64,000 bases of DNA from CALDTK01 sp965215215. Lineage in GTDB: Bacteria > Bacteroidota > Bacteroidia > Chitinophagales > Saprospiraceae. The DNA is taken from the NCBI GenBank assembly GCA_965215215.1, contig OZ244043.1, positions 496,001-560,000 of the forward strand, read 5' to 3'. Below the pieces are notes generated by a model. It saw only the letters and a program-made list of their open reading frames with translations. It did no database searches and was not told the origin of the DNA. The stretch's first letter is position 1, and every line of letters begins with the position of its first letter. This document shows positions 25,429 through 34,756 of this stretch, piece by piece. The position numbers and the translations under genes are program-made.

Positions 25429-26553
25429 CTACTCACCCGCCCCCGCCGAGCGGATCGCCGCCATGAGCTTATCGTAGATCGCCGTGTTTTCGTAGATGCC
25501 CGCAAAGGTCTCCGCACTGGGTCCGAACGCGAAAACGGGAATCATCGTGGCGGTGTGGTAGTCGGAGGTAAATCCGCCGACGATGTTATCGCGGGTCGAT
25601 CCGTTATCGATCGCGTAACCGCCCGTTTCGTGATCGGCGGTAACGACGACTAGCGTGTTGCCGTCCTCTAGGGCGAAGTCGAGTGCCACATCGACGGCGT
25701 GCGAGAAGTCGATGGTCTCGCTGATGATGTACTTACTGTCGTTGGCGTGTCCGCCCCAATCGATTTGACTGCCCTCGACCATCAGGAAGAAGCCCCTGTC
25801 GGTCGTGTCGCGAGCGGATAGGTACGCGAGCGCGTCTCGGGTGGCGGGAACGAGATAGTCTCTCCCCCCGCTCACCGGCAGGGGGTCCTCGAGGGCCGTG
25901 AGGTAGCCATACGTTTTGGTCGGGTCGGGCTCGATGTCCCCGATCGACTTGTCGAAGTAGCTGTCGACTATCCTGCCGGCGGTTCGCATCTGAGCGACCA
26001 GGTCCGTGTCGTCGCTCTCGCGCTGAGTGAAAAAGCGTTGACCACCGCCGACGAAGAAATCCACCGGACTGGCAGCCAGTTGCGCCGCGATGATCTCGTA
26101 GGACGATCGGGCGGCGGTGTGCGCGAAGTAGCAAGCCGGAGTCGCGTGGACGATCGTCGAGGTCGCTACCACACCGGTAGGCATCTGCCGATCGTGCGCA
26201 TGCTCCAGGATCGTTTCGCAGGCCACGGTGTCGGGGGTCACGCCGATCGCGCCGTTGTACGATTTCTTGCCGCAGGCGAATGCGGTTGCCCCTGCGGCGC
26301 TGTCGGTCGTTAGGTTATCGGAGCTGTGCGACTTGTGCAAACCGACCACGGGCATGCGCTCGAAGGCAATAGAGTTTCGGTTGGCGTACATCCCCGCGCT
26401 GAGCTGGGTCAGCCCCATACCGTCGCCGATCATGAATATCACGTTTAGGGGCTCACCGGGGGTCGACGCTGCGCTAACGGAGTCGATTTGGGCTTCGAGC
26501 ACGCCGACGCTCAGGCACGTCGAGCACAGGTACATCGCAAAGTTCCGCATCAT
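25429..26553 (-). CDS. Alkaline phosphatase
   Basis: This 374-residue exported phosphatase removes phosphate from organic monoesters. A signal peptide (ending near VLEAQ) is followed by VIFMIGDGMGLTQLSAG with the first metal Asp. The nucleophile Ser lies in TDSAAGATAFACGKK. Further metal ligands are in VEGSQIDWGGHAND and VVVTADHETGGYA. It is shorter than E. coli PhoA but complete for the compact family. A -7-like TAACCTTG at 26558-26565 sits 4 nt from the ATG, so its message may lack a leader. It follows dprA by 9 nt but probably has its own promoter. Confidence 0.94.
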   Translation of the reverse strand: MMRNFAMYLCSTCLSVGVLEAQIDSVSAASTPGEPLNVIFMIGDGMGLTQLSAGMYANRNSIAFERMPVVGLHKSHSSDNLTTDSAAGATAFACGKKSYNGAIGVTPDTVACETILEHAHDRQMPTGVVATSTIVHATPACYFAHTAARSSYEIIAAQLAASPVDFFVGGGQRFFTQRESDDTDLVAQMRTAGRIVDSYFDKSIGDIEPDPTKTYGYLTALEDPLPVSGGRDYLVPATRDALAYLSARDTTDRGFFLMVEGSQIDWGGHANDSKYIISETIDFSHAVDVALDFALEDGNTLVVVTADHETGGYAIDNGSTRDNIVGGFTSDYHTATMIPVFAFGPSAETFAGIYENTAIYDKLMAAIRSAGAGE

Positions 26554-26562
26554 ACGGCAAGG

Positions 26563-27666
26563 TTACGCGAGCGCGAAACGCTTCCCCGGTAAAGCATTCA
26601 CGATTCCGCGAATTTCGAGTTCGAGTAAGGTGGCAGCCAGCTGGCCGTTCGGGAGTTCGCTAACGTGGAGAAGCCGATCGAGGTCGAAGTCCCCGCCGCC
26701 GCGAAGTACGTCAACGATTCGCCGCTGTGTTCCATCCAAATCTTCAAAAGCGAGACTCGACTGTAGCGTTCGATCACGGCCGGGTCGGCCCTGATCCCAA
26801 CCTAAGACGTAGCTCAAATCCGCCGCCGACTCGATGAGGCTCGCCCGGTGGTTTTTCAGCAACAAGTTGCAACCCGCGCTCTTGGGGTCGCCGGGCCTAC
26901 CCGGTACCGCGAATACCGGTCTCTCGTAGCCGACCGCTAGGTTGGCCGTGATCATACTGCCACCGCGCGCCGCGGACTCGATCACGATCACGGCATCACT
27001 AAGTCCGGCGATGAGCCTGTTGCGCATGGGGAAAAACTCCTTACGCGAACGTATGCCCGAGGGGAACTCCGTAAGCAGGCCACCTTCCTCCACCATGCGC
27101 TGGGCCTCGGCGCGGTGCGTCGCCGGGTAGATCTGATTGAGGCCGTGGGCCAGTACGCCGACGGTCGATACCCCAAACTGCAAGCAAGCCCGGTGCGCCT
27201 GAATATCGATTCCGTACGCTAGGCCACTCACCACGGTAACGTCCATGGACCGAAGCTCTTCGACGAGCTGCGCGCAGAACGCGGCCCCGTGTACGGAGGG
27301 CGAGCGAGTACCCACCACGCCGATCGTTCGCGCGGCGCTTAGGTTGGCCGCCCCCCGGTAGTAGACCACGAGCGGCGCATCGGGCAGCTCGCCGAACCGA
27401 CTCGGGTACTCCTCGTCGAGGCAATCGATGAGCCGGATGCGGTGGCGTTCGATAAACGAGAGTTCCTCGTCGGCACGCCGGAGGGCCTTACCGGATCGGA
27501 TCTCGCTTACCGCTCCTTGCGGGATTCGCAGCTCGCGGTAGGCCGCATCCGAGAGACGTAGCGCCTCCGAAAAACCGCCCGCGTACGCTAGCAATCGCCG
27601 GGCCCGTACGGCGCCTACGCCCGTTAGGTAGCTCAGGGCTACGGCACTTCGTTTTTCTTCGTTCAT
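26563..27666 (-). CDS. dprA: DNA-processing protein DprA
   Basis: DprA loads RecA on incoming single-stranded DNA during natural transformation. The 367 residues have an N-terminal helix-hairpin-helix region. The Rossmann-like DprA core carries GVVGTRSPSVHGAAF, VVSGLAYGIDIQAHRACL, FPMRNRLIAGLSDAVIVIES and ARGGSMITANLA. A C-terminal winged-helix domain lies at about residues 300-367. The length is normal. Its presence shows that at least this transformation protein is encoded close to a region rich in the dispersed motif. Because dprA is widespread, this link is suggestive only. Confidence 0.95.
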   Translation of the reverse strand: MNEEKRSAVALSYLTGVGAVRARRLLAYAGGFSEALRLSDAAYRELRIPQGAVSEIRSGKALRRADEELSFIERHRIRLIDCLDEEYPSRFGELPDAPLVVYYRGAANLSAARTIGVVGTRSPSVHGAAFCAQLVEELRSMDVTVVSGLAYGIDIQAHRACLQFGVSTVGVLAHGLNQIYPATHRAEAQRMVEEGGLLTEFPSGIRSRKEFFPMRNRLIAGLSDAVIVIESAARGGSMITANLAVGYERPVFAVPGRPGDPKSAGCNLLLKNHRASLIESAADLSYVLGWDQGRPGRDRTLQSSLAFEDLDGTQRRIVDVLRGGGDFDLDRLLHVSELPNGQLAATLLELEIRGIVNALPGKRFALA

Positions 27667-27772
27667 TCGATTCTCGCCTCACTTACCGAAGCTCGGCGGG
27701 CACTAAAGTAAAACAAATTGTTGCACTCGACCGGTCGCGAGCTTCGAATCGTTGTCGACTAACTTTACCCGC

Positions 27773-28441
27773 GTGAAGACCCTACCGCTTTGCCTGCTGT
27801 GCGTGCTAGTCTCCGTCGTCGCCCAGGCTCAATTTAACATCGGTATCGACCTTGGCTTGGGAATCCTTCAAAACGAGGCAAGAAGTCAGGTTCTAAAGGA
27901 CGCCAACGGCGGGGACTTGGACCTCACGAGCGGCTTCTCGCGCGTGGGGTTCGTGCCGGCCATCGGGTTGCTCGCGCGGTATTCCGACGGACCGCTCGGC
28001 GTGGAGGGGGGTATCAATTACGGTTTCGGCAATTCCGAAGCCGAAACCAATCTGAACGGCGAAGTCGTCGAGTACCAACTCAAATCCAATGCCCTCACCT
28101 TTCTGGCCGGACCGACGATCGGCAGCCCGCGCGTGGAGTTCGCGCCCAAGTTCTACTACGCACAATCCGTGGCCTCATTAGAACGCGACGGACGGGCGTC
28201 TTTCAAGCGACGCGTACTCAAAGCCTGGACGCCGGGCATCGAACTTGCCGCGACCGTACACATCCGCGGCAACGGGAACTCCCACCTCGCCTTCCGACCG
28301 TTTTACCGACAGGCATTCGGAGAACTGGACTACGCCCAGTTGCGCAGTGCGTTCGAGCTTCCGGTGGCCGACGCAATGGGTTCGGACCGGTCTTTCGGAC
28401 TGAGTATGATCATTTACAACGGTTCGCAGCGGGGCATCTAA
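27773..28441 (+). CDS. Outer-membrane beta-barrel protein
   Basis: This 222-residue protein probably starts at GTG 27773, which directly precedes a clean signal peptide (KTLPLCLLCVLVSVVAQAQ). The mature part alternates short hydrophobic strands (FNIGIDLGLGILQNEA, GVEGGINYGFGN, LTFLAGPTIGSP) and ends SFGLSMIIYNGSQRGI. This matches small porin-like barrel proteins of Bacteroidota. An upstream TTG at 27752 is possible, but a -7-like TAACTTTA at 27760-27767 lies downstream of it. It converges on the large T9SS cargo gene. Confidence 0.7.
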   Translation: MKTLPLCLLCVLVSVVAQAQFNIGIDLGLGILQNEARSQVLKDANGGDLDLTSGFSRVGFVPAIGLLARYSDGPLGVEGGINYGFGNSEAETNLNGEVVEYQLKSNALTFLAGPTIGSPRVEFAPKFYYAQSVASLERDGRASFKRRVLKAWTPGIELAATVHIRGNGNSHLAFRPFYRQAFGELDYAQLRSAFELPVADAMGSDRSFGLSMIIYNGSQRGI

Positions 28442-28456
28442 CGGTCCTGCACCACC

Positions 28457-31400
28457 CTACTCGGTTAGCTGGATGTATCCGCTCTTGCCGCCGCCGTCGC
28501 CGAGCTCGAGCACGTAGTAGTAAGTACCGTTGCGAAGTGGCCTCCCCCTGTACTCGCCGCGCCAATCGTTGCCGTATTCGCGTTGGCGGAAGATCAATCG
28601 ACCCTGCGGGTCGAAGATCCTGAGCTCGTGGTCCGGGAAGCGTTCCAAACCGTGAATGACGAACTCATCGTTGACGCCGTCCCCGTTGGGGGAAAGGCCG
28701 TTGTACACGAGTACCTCCCCGCAGAACACCGTGAGCTCGACCGTTGCGCTGTCGCAAACCGAACCCCGACAAACTTGGTAAGTAAACACGTCGGCTGAGC
28801 AGTCATTACCGTAGTGTGTGTACTCGATCTGCTGATTGCCAACGACCTGAGCGCGCCCGAAGAAAGGCTCGCTGACGAGGCTGACTTGGTGATCGCCTGC
28901 CCCGAGTTGGTCGTTAGCGAGCACTTCCACCATCGAGTACTTTCCAAACTCCACGGCCTGCTCGTCCGGCGTTAGTACGAGTACCTTGTCGGCGAGCTCA
29001 ACGAGGAGGCTGAGCGCGATGGAATCCGTGCTACCGTCCGTATACGTTCGAAGGATACAGAGGCTCTCGCGACCGGCCTCTATCCCTTCTGCGGTTAGGC
29101 ACGTGTCTCCCCGCCACAGGATTGTAGCGCGTTCGCCGGCGGCATACTCGCATTGATTGACGACACGAAGCGTACGCTTCGAGGTGTCCGGTGCGGGGAG
29201 GCACCACTCGAGCGTCTCGCCGACGCGAACCGCGATCGATTCGCGGTAGGTGCGCGCTACGGGTTTTGCAGCAGCACGCTCTCCGGAGACGTGGAGCGAC
29301 ACGCGCGACAGGAAGCAATCCCCGCCATCGTCGCAGGCGCGCAGGGTTAGCTCGTCTTCGCCGATAGATCGAGCGGAGAGCTCGAGTCCCGCACCGTCGG
29401 CGAGGCGCCGCACCTGCACCTTGCCGGGTGGGTTGGCTATGGTCCAGTTGGCGTGCGTGCTCGGAATACCCAACTCACTCAGACTAAGGGTCGTAGGGTC
29501 GCCACCGGAGAACATATCGTAGCTCCCGGCGTCGAAGAAGAACTCATCTTGGCACTTGAGCTTTAACGTGAGTAGCTGCTCGCAACCGCCCCGCAGGGAG
29601 AGGTTCACGTAGTTGTTGCCCACGTTCGCGTAGATCTCACCGTACGTAGGTTGCGACTGGGAGGTAGGGCTGAGCGTACGCACGGCGCCCGTACCGACTT
29701 CCCGTAGCTCGAGGCCCCCTACGCCCGCTCCGCCCGCGACCAACCGGCTGTTCGACCAGAGGATGTCGACATCCTCTCCGAGCTGACGGAGCTGCGTCGC
29801 GAGCTGGCCGATGTGGCCGCGCAAGCCGGTGGCAGCCGGGACACCCGCCCAGTGCGCTACCTCGTAAACGTGAGTTAAGCCACGCTGCGGTAGCTGTTGC
29901 AGATCGTAGCTGCTCGCGTCGCGTACGCCGGTGGGCGTAGCGGTCGAAAGTACGCGCGAGCCGGCCGAGCGTACCTCTAGGTCGGGCCGCAGCAGCCCGA
30001 GCGCAAACTTGGCGCCACTGCACGTCGCCGACACCTTCGTGCGGGGCGTATTGCTCATCAAGGGGGTGCAGGCCCGCTCCACCACCGTCAGCTGGTAGGT
30101 TATCTCCGTGGGGACCTCCCCGGCGACGCGCCGATCCTCGGCGAAGGAGCTCGTAACCCGCGTTCCGATCGTACCGAACGAAGCGGTCCAAGCGTCCGCA
30201 CTCAGTTGCGTCCAACGGGCGTCCACGGTTCGCTCGCCATTCGCCGTACGGACCACGTAAGGTTCGCCGACCTCAACGTCGGCGCGGATGGTATCGTACC
30301 GCACCGGATTGACGGTGTTATCCTTAATTTCGATCCGAGTGGAGGTACGACAGCCCGCGGCGTCGAAGGCCTCGAGCGTGTGGAGCCCACCCGCCGTGTT
30401 ACCCGGCAGGTAGACGCCCGTAGCCGTCGCCTCGAAGCGCGGCGTCAGGGAGGCGCTCTTTCGGCTGTCGTAGTGGAACACGCTCAGGCGATCGGGCCGG
30501 AGCGTGGCCGAGGTAATTTGAATCTCCTTTGCGACGGTATCGTAGCTGACCCTGGCGGCCGGATCGACCCCACGCAGCGCATCCAGCAGCGCGGCGAGCG
30601 AACTTACCACCTTCCGTGAGACCCGGGTCGAGCCACCGGCCCGGTAGCTAGTGATCAAGTAGCGCGAACCCTCGAGGTCGCCGCTCAGACGGGCGAGGCT
30701 AAATTTCGCCCGTTCCCCCTCGGCACACGCTGCCGGGGACAACTGGACCGCCTCACCGTCGAGCTCGAAGGTGAGCGCGTCCGATTCCGACTGCGTGGTT
30801 AGCAGGCACACGCGGTGCGCGGTACCGTTGGACCCTTGTCGCACGAAGCGGTAATCCGCTTCCGCGAAAACGGCTAGCTCGCAGCCGTGCACCGTGGCTT
30901 GACTCAACTGGAGGTCTACGACGTCGCTATCGTCCTCGTCCTGCGTACTGAGCAGCGCGATCGCATCGTCGAGCACGAGGTCATTGCCCGGATCTTCATC
31001 CGCGCGGGAGTCTACGTCGCTCAGCAACGCGTCGCCGGCGTAGGCGGCGCTAATCTCGGCGAACATGCGGTAATCCGCGGCGGCCCCGCGGCCGATGGCC
31101 TGCACTTCGAAGGTGAGTTCGGTTTCCGTTCCGGGCGCTAAGCTGCCACGCCACTCGGTGGTCATGTAGGTATCGCGGTAGGTCCACCGCGGCAAAGCCT
31201 GAGCGAGGCGCATGCGGTTGCTTAGCGTTACGTACAGATCCGCGCGCGACACCGTCGTCGTCCCCTGGTTAAACAGATTGATGCGCACGAGCTGCCTTAG
31301 CGTACCCGCATCCACGGCGCCCGCCGTAATCCGCAGGGCCAAATCGGTGGTACACCCGGTACGCTCTATCCGTACGGGGCAACAGGTACCGCCCGCGTCA

Positions 31401-32026
31401 CCGCACGCTCCCCCCTCAACCCGGTAGGCGTACGCCCCCGACCGACTCGGGTGGAGGGTATCGCTCGTCGCGTAGGTGAGTGGCTGGCCGTCCCGCGTCC
31501 AGGAGTAGCTGGCAAAGCCGAGCGGGGCACGTAGCACGACCGCCTGCCCACAGCCCACCTCGAGGGGTACGCTCAGGCAGCTCGAGGTCTGGTCGTCTTC
31601 CTCCGGACGTTGGTTATCTGGCTGACTGTCCCAATCCGTAACGTCGGCGCCGATCAGCTCCGCGACGAGGGTATGCACCCCGCCGGCCGTAGCGCGCAGG
31701 GTGAAGCGCAAACTATCGGTAGCGCCCGAATCGAGGCTCGCAACCGACCACCGGTAGTTGCCGGCGGAGAACGTGTTTGCGGGGTTCGTATCGAGACGTT
31801 CGAAATCGAGCGCGACCGTCGGTCGGAGCTCGACGAGTAGGTTTTGGCGCCGGGCATCCCCCTCGTTGGTGAGGTACGCCGTACCCGTCAGGGTTTCTCC
31901 CGACTGCGCGACGTCGCGCTCCAGGCGCACACGAACCGATACGTCCGCTTGGGCAACCACGGAACCCGTCCCGCTTAGCGCGAGCACCATGAGGAGTAGC
32001 GATTTTAGTGCGGGTACGGGGTTCAT
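28457..32026 (-). CDS. Large secreted protein with T9SS type-B C-terminal domain
   Basis: This 1189-residue protein has a signal peptide (ending near VVAQA). DUF11-like repeats follow, such as ADVSVRVRLERDVAQSGETL and a second near residue 230. Several Ig-like or PKD-like modules come next, including CGQAVVLRAPLGFASYSWTR. The last ~85 residues read NGLSPNGDGVNDEFVIHG, then FPDHELRIFDPQGRLIF and NGTYYYVLEL, which is the gliding-motility-associated C-terminal (type-B sorting) domain. It should be exported by the type IX system to the cell surface, where it may act in adhesion. No enzyme domain is seen. No T9SS machinery is encoded in the window. Confidence 0.9.
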   Translation of the reverse strand: MNPVPALKSLLLMVLALSGTGSVVAQADVSVRVRLERDVAQSGETLTGTAYLTNEGDARRQNLLVELRPTVALDFERLDTNPANTFSAGNYRWSVASLDSGATDSLRFTLRATAGGVHTLVAELIGADVTDWDSQPDNQRPEEDDQTSSCLSVPLEVGCGQAVVLRAPLGFASYSWTRDGQPLTYATSDTLHPSRSGAYAYRVEGGACGDAGGTCCPVRIERTGCTTDLALRITAGAVDAGTLRQLVRINLFNQGTTTVSRADLYVTLSNRMRLAQALPRWTYRDTYMTTEWRGSLAPGTETELTFEVQAIGRGAAADYRMFAEISAAYAGDALLSDVDSRADEDPGNDLVLDDAIALLSTQDEDDSDVVDLQLSQATVHGCELAVFAEADYRFVRQGSNGTAHRVCLLTTQSESDALTFELDGEAVQLSPAACAEGERAKFSLARLSGDLEGSRYLITSYRAGGSTRVSRKVVSSLAALLDALRGVDPAARVSYDTVAKEIQITSATLRPDRLSVFHYDSRKSASLTPRFEATATGVYLPGNTAGGLHTLEAFDAAGCRTSTRIEIKDNTVNPVRYDTIRADVEVGEPYVVRTANGERTVDARWTQLSADAWTASFGTIGTRVTSSFAEDRRVAGEVPTEITYQLTVVERACTPLMSNTPRTKVSATCSGAKFALGLLRPDLEVRSAGSRVLSTATPTGVRDASSYDLQQLPQRGLTHVYEVAHWAGVPAATGLRGHIGQLATQLRQLGEDVDILWSNSRLVAGGAGVGGLELREVGTGAVRTLSPTSQSQPTYGEIYANVGNNYVNLSLRGGCEQLLTLKLKCQDEFFFDAGSYDMFSGGDPTTLSLSELGIPSTHANWTIANPPGKVQVRRLADGAGLELSARSIGEDELTLRACDDGGDCFLSRVSLHVSGERAAAKPVARTYRESIAVRVGETLEWCLPAPDTSKRTLRVVNQCEYAAGERATILWRGDTCLTAEGIEAGRESLCILRTYTDGSTDSIALSLLVELADKVLVLTPDEQAVEFGKYSMVEVLANDQLGAGDHQVSLVSEPFFGRAQVVGNQQIEYTHYGNDCSADVFTYQVCRGSVCDSATVELTVFCGEVLVYNGLSPNGDGVNDEFVIHGLERFPDHELRIFDPQGRLIFRQREYGNDWRGEYRGRPLRNGTYYYVLELGDGGGKSGYIQLTE

Positions 32027-32173
32027 GGACGAACGCTTCTGGAGTTATGCCCCCGTTTAGGAGGCAAGTATGATGCCGGAGCGTATCGCGTCCTCATCGT
32101 TCGGTCGAAGCTTCGTCGGGCGGGGGTATTCGCCCGGCGGCGGGCTACTTTCGCCCGCCGTCCGAACCGCTAC

Positions 32174-33247
32174 ATGCAGCCAGCTACTATTTCCGTCGAG
32201 CTTCTGGCTCCAACCTGCGACGCGAGGGAGGTCTTTTGCACCGGCTCCCACGACGACTGGATTACCAGCTCCAGGCAGCTCGTGCTTCAGCGCGGGAGCC
32301 CGGGCCTTTACCGAGGCACGGCCGCGTGGTCGGAGCGATCTGTCGCGTACAAATACCACCTCGGCGACTGGGATACCTCGGAGCTTACCCGCTGGGGCAC
32401 GCGCGCCGCCAACCGCCACTACGCCGGTGAGGGAAACGTACGCGACTACGTGCCACAGTTCTCAACGGGCGGCAGCTACTACGAGGAGGCGTACCGCCCG
32501 CGCATCGAGCTGCTCCCCGCCAATTTGCCGGTGCCGCCGCCGTTCGCCACCCGACGTATCGCCGCGCTGTTGCCCTACGACTACGAGCGTTCGCAGCGGC
32601 GCTACCCGGTGCTCTACCTCCAGGATGGTCAAAACCTCTTCGACGAATTCGCACCCTACGGAAACTGGGAGCTCGACCGACGCCTGGCCTGGCTCGCCGA
32701 ACGGGGCCTGGGTGACGTGATCGTGGTGGCCATCGATCACGCTCGGGAAAAACGCATCGCGGAGTTCACCCCACCCTACAGCACGCGTATCGGGCGGGGG
32801 GAAGCGGATGCCTACGGCCGCTTCCTCGTCGATCACCTCAAACCCCTCATCGACCGTACCTACCGCACGGCTCCAGAGCGTCAGACCACGGCCATCGGTG
32901 GGAGTAGCATGGGCGCCCTCGCGAGTTTGCACGTCGCGATGACGCACTGTCGGGTTTTCGCGAAAGCGATGCTCCTGAGCCCCTCCATCTGGGTCGACCC
33001 CGGTATGGTAGAACGGTGGCCCACCGATGCGCTGCCACCTACGCGCGTGTTCCTCTACGGTGGCATGGCCGAATCGCCCGGCTCGGCGGCTACGTTCGCC
33101 CGGCTCGAAGCCAGCCTCCGTCGTAAGTCCACCCCGCACCGGCCCATCTTCCTGGCGAGTCACTTCGAGCCCGACGCCGAGCACAACGAGTACGCCTGGG
33201 GAGAGGCCTTCCCCCGTGCGCTCGCCTACCTCTTCGGTCCGACATAA
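32174..33247 (+). CDS. Esterase with N-terminal CBM48/E-set-like domain
   Basis: This 357-residue protein has two domains. Residues about 1-110 look like an E-set or CBM48 module (VFCTGSHDDWITSSRQL, GLYRGTAAWSERSVAYKYHLG). Residues about 115-357 are an esterase-D alpha/beta hydrolase, with RYPVLYLQDGQNLFDE, the nucleophile elbow AIGGSSMGALASLHVA and the candidate His in EHNEYAWGEAF. There is no signal peptide. It is the first gene of an operon with an M17 aminopeptidase (16 nt gap) and an ATP-grasp enzyme. A promoter-like TACTTTCG lies at 32146-32153. It is a paralogue in fold of the esterase at 21.6 kb. Confidence 0.83.
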   Translation: MQPATISVELLAPTCDAREVFCTGSHDDWITSSRQLVLQRGSPGLYRGTAAWSERSVAYKYHLGDWDTSELTRWGTRAANRHYAGEGNVRDYVPQFSTGGSYYEEAYRPRIELLPANLPVPPPFATRRIAALLPYDYERSQRRYPVLYLQDGQNLFDEFAPYGNWELDRRLAWLAERGLGDVIVVAIDHAREKRIAEFTPPYSTRIGRGEADAYGRFLVDHLKPLIDRTYRTAPERQTTAIGGSSMGALASLHVAMTHCRVFAKAMLLSPSIWVDPGMVERWPTDALPPTRVFLYGGMAESPGSAATFARLEASLRRKSTPHRPIFLASHFEPDAEHNEYAWGEAFPRALAYLFGPT

Positions 33248-33263
33248 CCCCTCCGATTACCCT

Positions 33264-34754
33264 ATGCAAGTCGATTACGCTCAGCGCCCGTACAGCGCCA
33301 AGTCCGCCCAACTCCGCATCCGGCTCACCGATGAAGCCGACTACAAGACGCTCCTGTCCGAGACGAAGGATCCTACCGCCCGCTTCTTGCTCGCTTCCGC
33401 GAAAACACCCGGCGGACTCGCCGTGGCGCCGGGGGCCGAGCCACCCACGGACCTGCTGCTCGGCCTGGGGAAGGCTTCCGCCAAAACTTGCTTCACCGCC
33501 GCGCGTAAGCTCGTGCGTGCGCTCACCGAACGGGAGGTAAGCGAGGGCGACGTCGCCATTGACCTGGGGAATCTACCGTCGGAGCTTCTGAGCGCGTTTA
33601 CCCGGGGGCTACACGTTGGCGCGTATAAGCTCGACCGTTGGACGAAGGCGGCCGACGCGAACGAAGCCGATGCGAGGGACGGGGGGTCGGCGGGGCCCAT
33701 CCGATTCGAGCTGATTGGCGATTTCGAATCCGCTACCGGAGAGCGAGCCGTCGAGCGGGGCGGGGCCGAAGCGCTGGGCCAACTCGCCGCCATGGACCTC
33801 GTGGACCGACCGGCCAATCGCAAGAAGCCGGCGATGGTAGCGGAGCGCTGCGAGCGGCTCGGGGCGGTTCACGGCTTCGACGTAGAAGTGGTAGATGAAG
33901 CCGCGTTGCGCGACCGAGGGTTCGGGGGCATCCTGGCCGTGGGCCGGGCGAGCGACTCCCCCCCGTGCCTCGTCAAGCTTCACTACCGTGGGGGCGACAC
34001 GCGACGAAACTACCACCTCGGCCTCGTCGGTAAGGGAATCACCTTCGACACGGGGGGAATCAGCATTAAGCCATCCACGAATTTGGCCGCGATGAAAAGC
34101 GATCTCGGCGGGGCAGCCGCCGTGCTCGGTACGTTCGTCGCGGCGGCCGAACTCGGGCTAGCTTGTGAGCTGCACGGGCTACTCGCCGTTGCCGAAAACG
34201 CCGTGGGGGGAGACGCTTACCTACCGAGTGACGTGATCCGCAACTACGGCGGCAAGACGATCGAGATCACCAATACGGATGCCGAAGGTAGGTTGGTGCT
34301 CGCCGACGCGCTGGCCTACTTACCGGAGTTTGCTGAAAACCTGGATCTAACGATCGACCTGGCGACGCTTACCGGTTCGGCGGTCCAGACCTTCGGCTAC
34401 GCCTGCGGTGCGCTATTCAGCAACGACGCACGAGCGAGCGAGGCGTTGTTGGCGGCGGGTGACCGTTCGGGAGAGCGCCTCTGGCCGCTCCCCCTGTGGG
34501 AAGAATACGAGGAGGATCTCGCTTCGGACGTAGCGGATATCAAGCACTTTCACGCTAAGCCGGTGGCCGGGGCGATCAACGCCGCGAAGTTCCTCGAGGC
34601 CTTCGCGGCGGACCGAGCGCACTGGGCGCACCTCGACATCGCCGGCGTAGCCTTCGGCAACTCCGAATTTTCGAAGGATAGGTCCGCTACGGGTTACGGA
34701 GTGGCACTGCTCACGGAGTTCCTCAGCCAACAAATCGCCGCAACCCGAGCGTAA
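33264..34754 (+). CDS. M17 family leucyl aminopeptidase
   Basis: This 496-residue enzyme cleaves N-terminal residues from peptides with two metal ions. The conserved C-terminal catalytic domain shows VGKGITFDTGGISIKPS, MKSDLGGAAAVLG and the signature NTDAEGRLVLADAL. The N-terminal domain is divergent, as usual for M17. ATG 33264 is chosen because the longer frame overlaps the esterase gene. The stop is 2 nt before the ATP-grasp start, so they are translationally linked. In this setting it may cleave a product or intermediate peptide of the flanking ligase. Two exact motif copies lie 81 bp apart in its 5' part. Confidence 0.92.
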   Translation: MQVDYAQRPYSAKSAQLRIRLTDEADYKTLLSETKDPTARFLLASAKTPGGLAVAPGAEPPTDLLLGLGKASAKTCFTAARKLVRALTEREVSEGDVAIDLGNLPSELLSAFTRGLHVGAYKLDRWTKAADANEADARDGGSAGPIRFELIGDFESATGERAVERGGAEALGQLAAMDLVDRPANRKKPAMVAERCERLGAVHGFDVEVVDEAALRDRGFGGILAVGRASDSPPCLVKLHYRGGDTRRNYHLGLVGKGITFDTGGISIKPSTNLAAMKSDLGGAAAVLGTFVAAAELGLACELHGLLAVAENAVGGDAYLPSDVIRNYGGKTIEITNTDAEGRLVLADALAYLPEFAENLDLTIDLATLTGSAVQTFGYACGALFSNDARASEALLAAGDRSGERLWPLPLWEEYEEDLASDVADIKHFHAKPVAGAINAAKFLEAFAADRAHWAHLDIAGVAFGNSEFSKDRSATGYGVALLTEFLSQQIAATRA

Positions 34755-34756
34755 CT

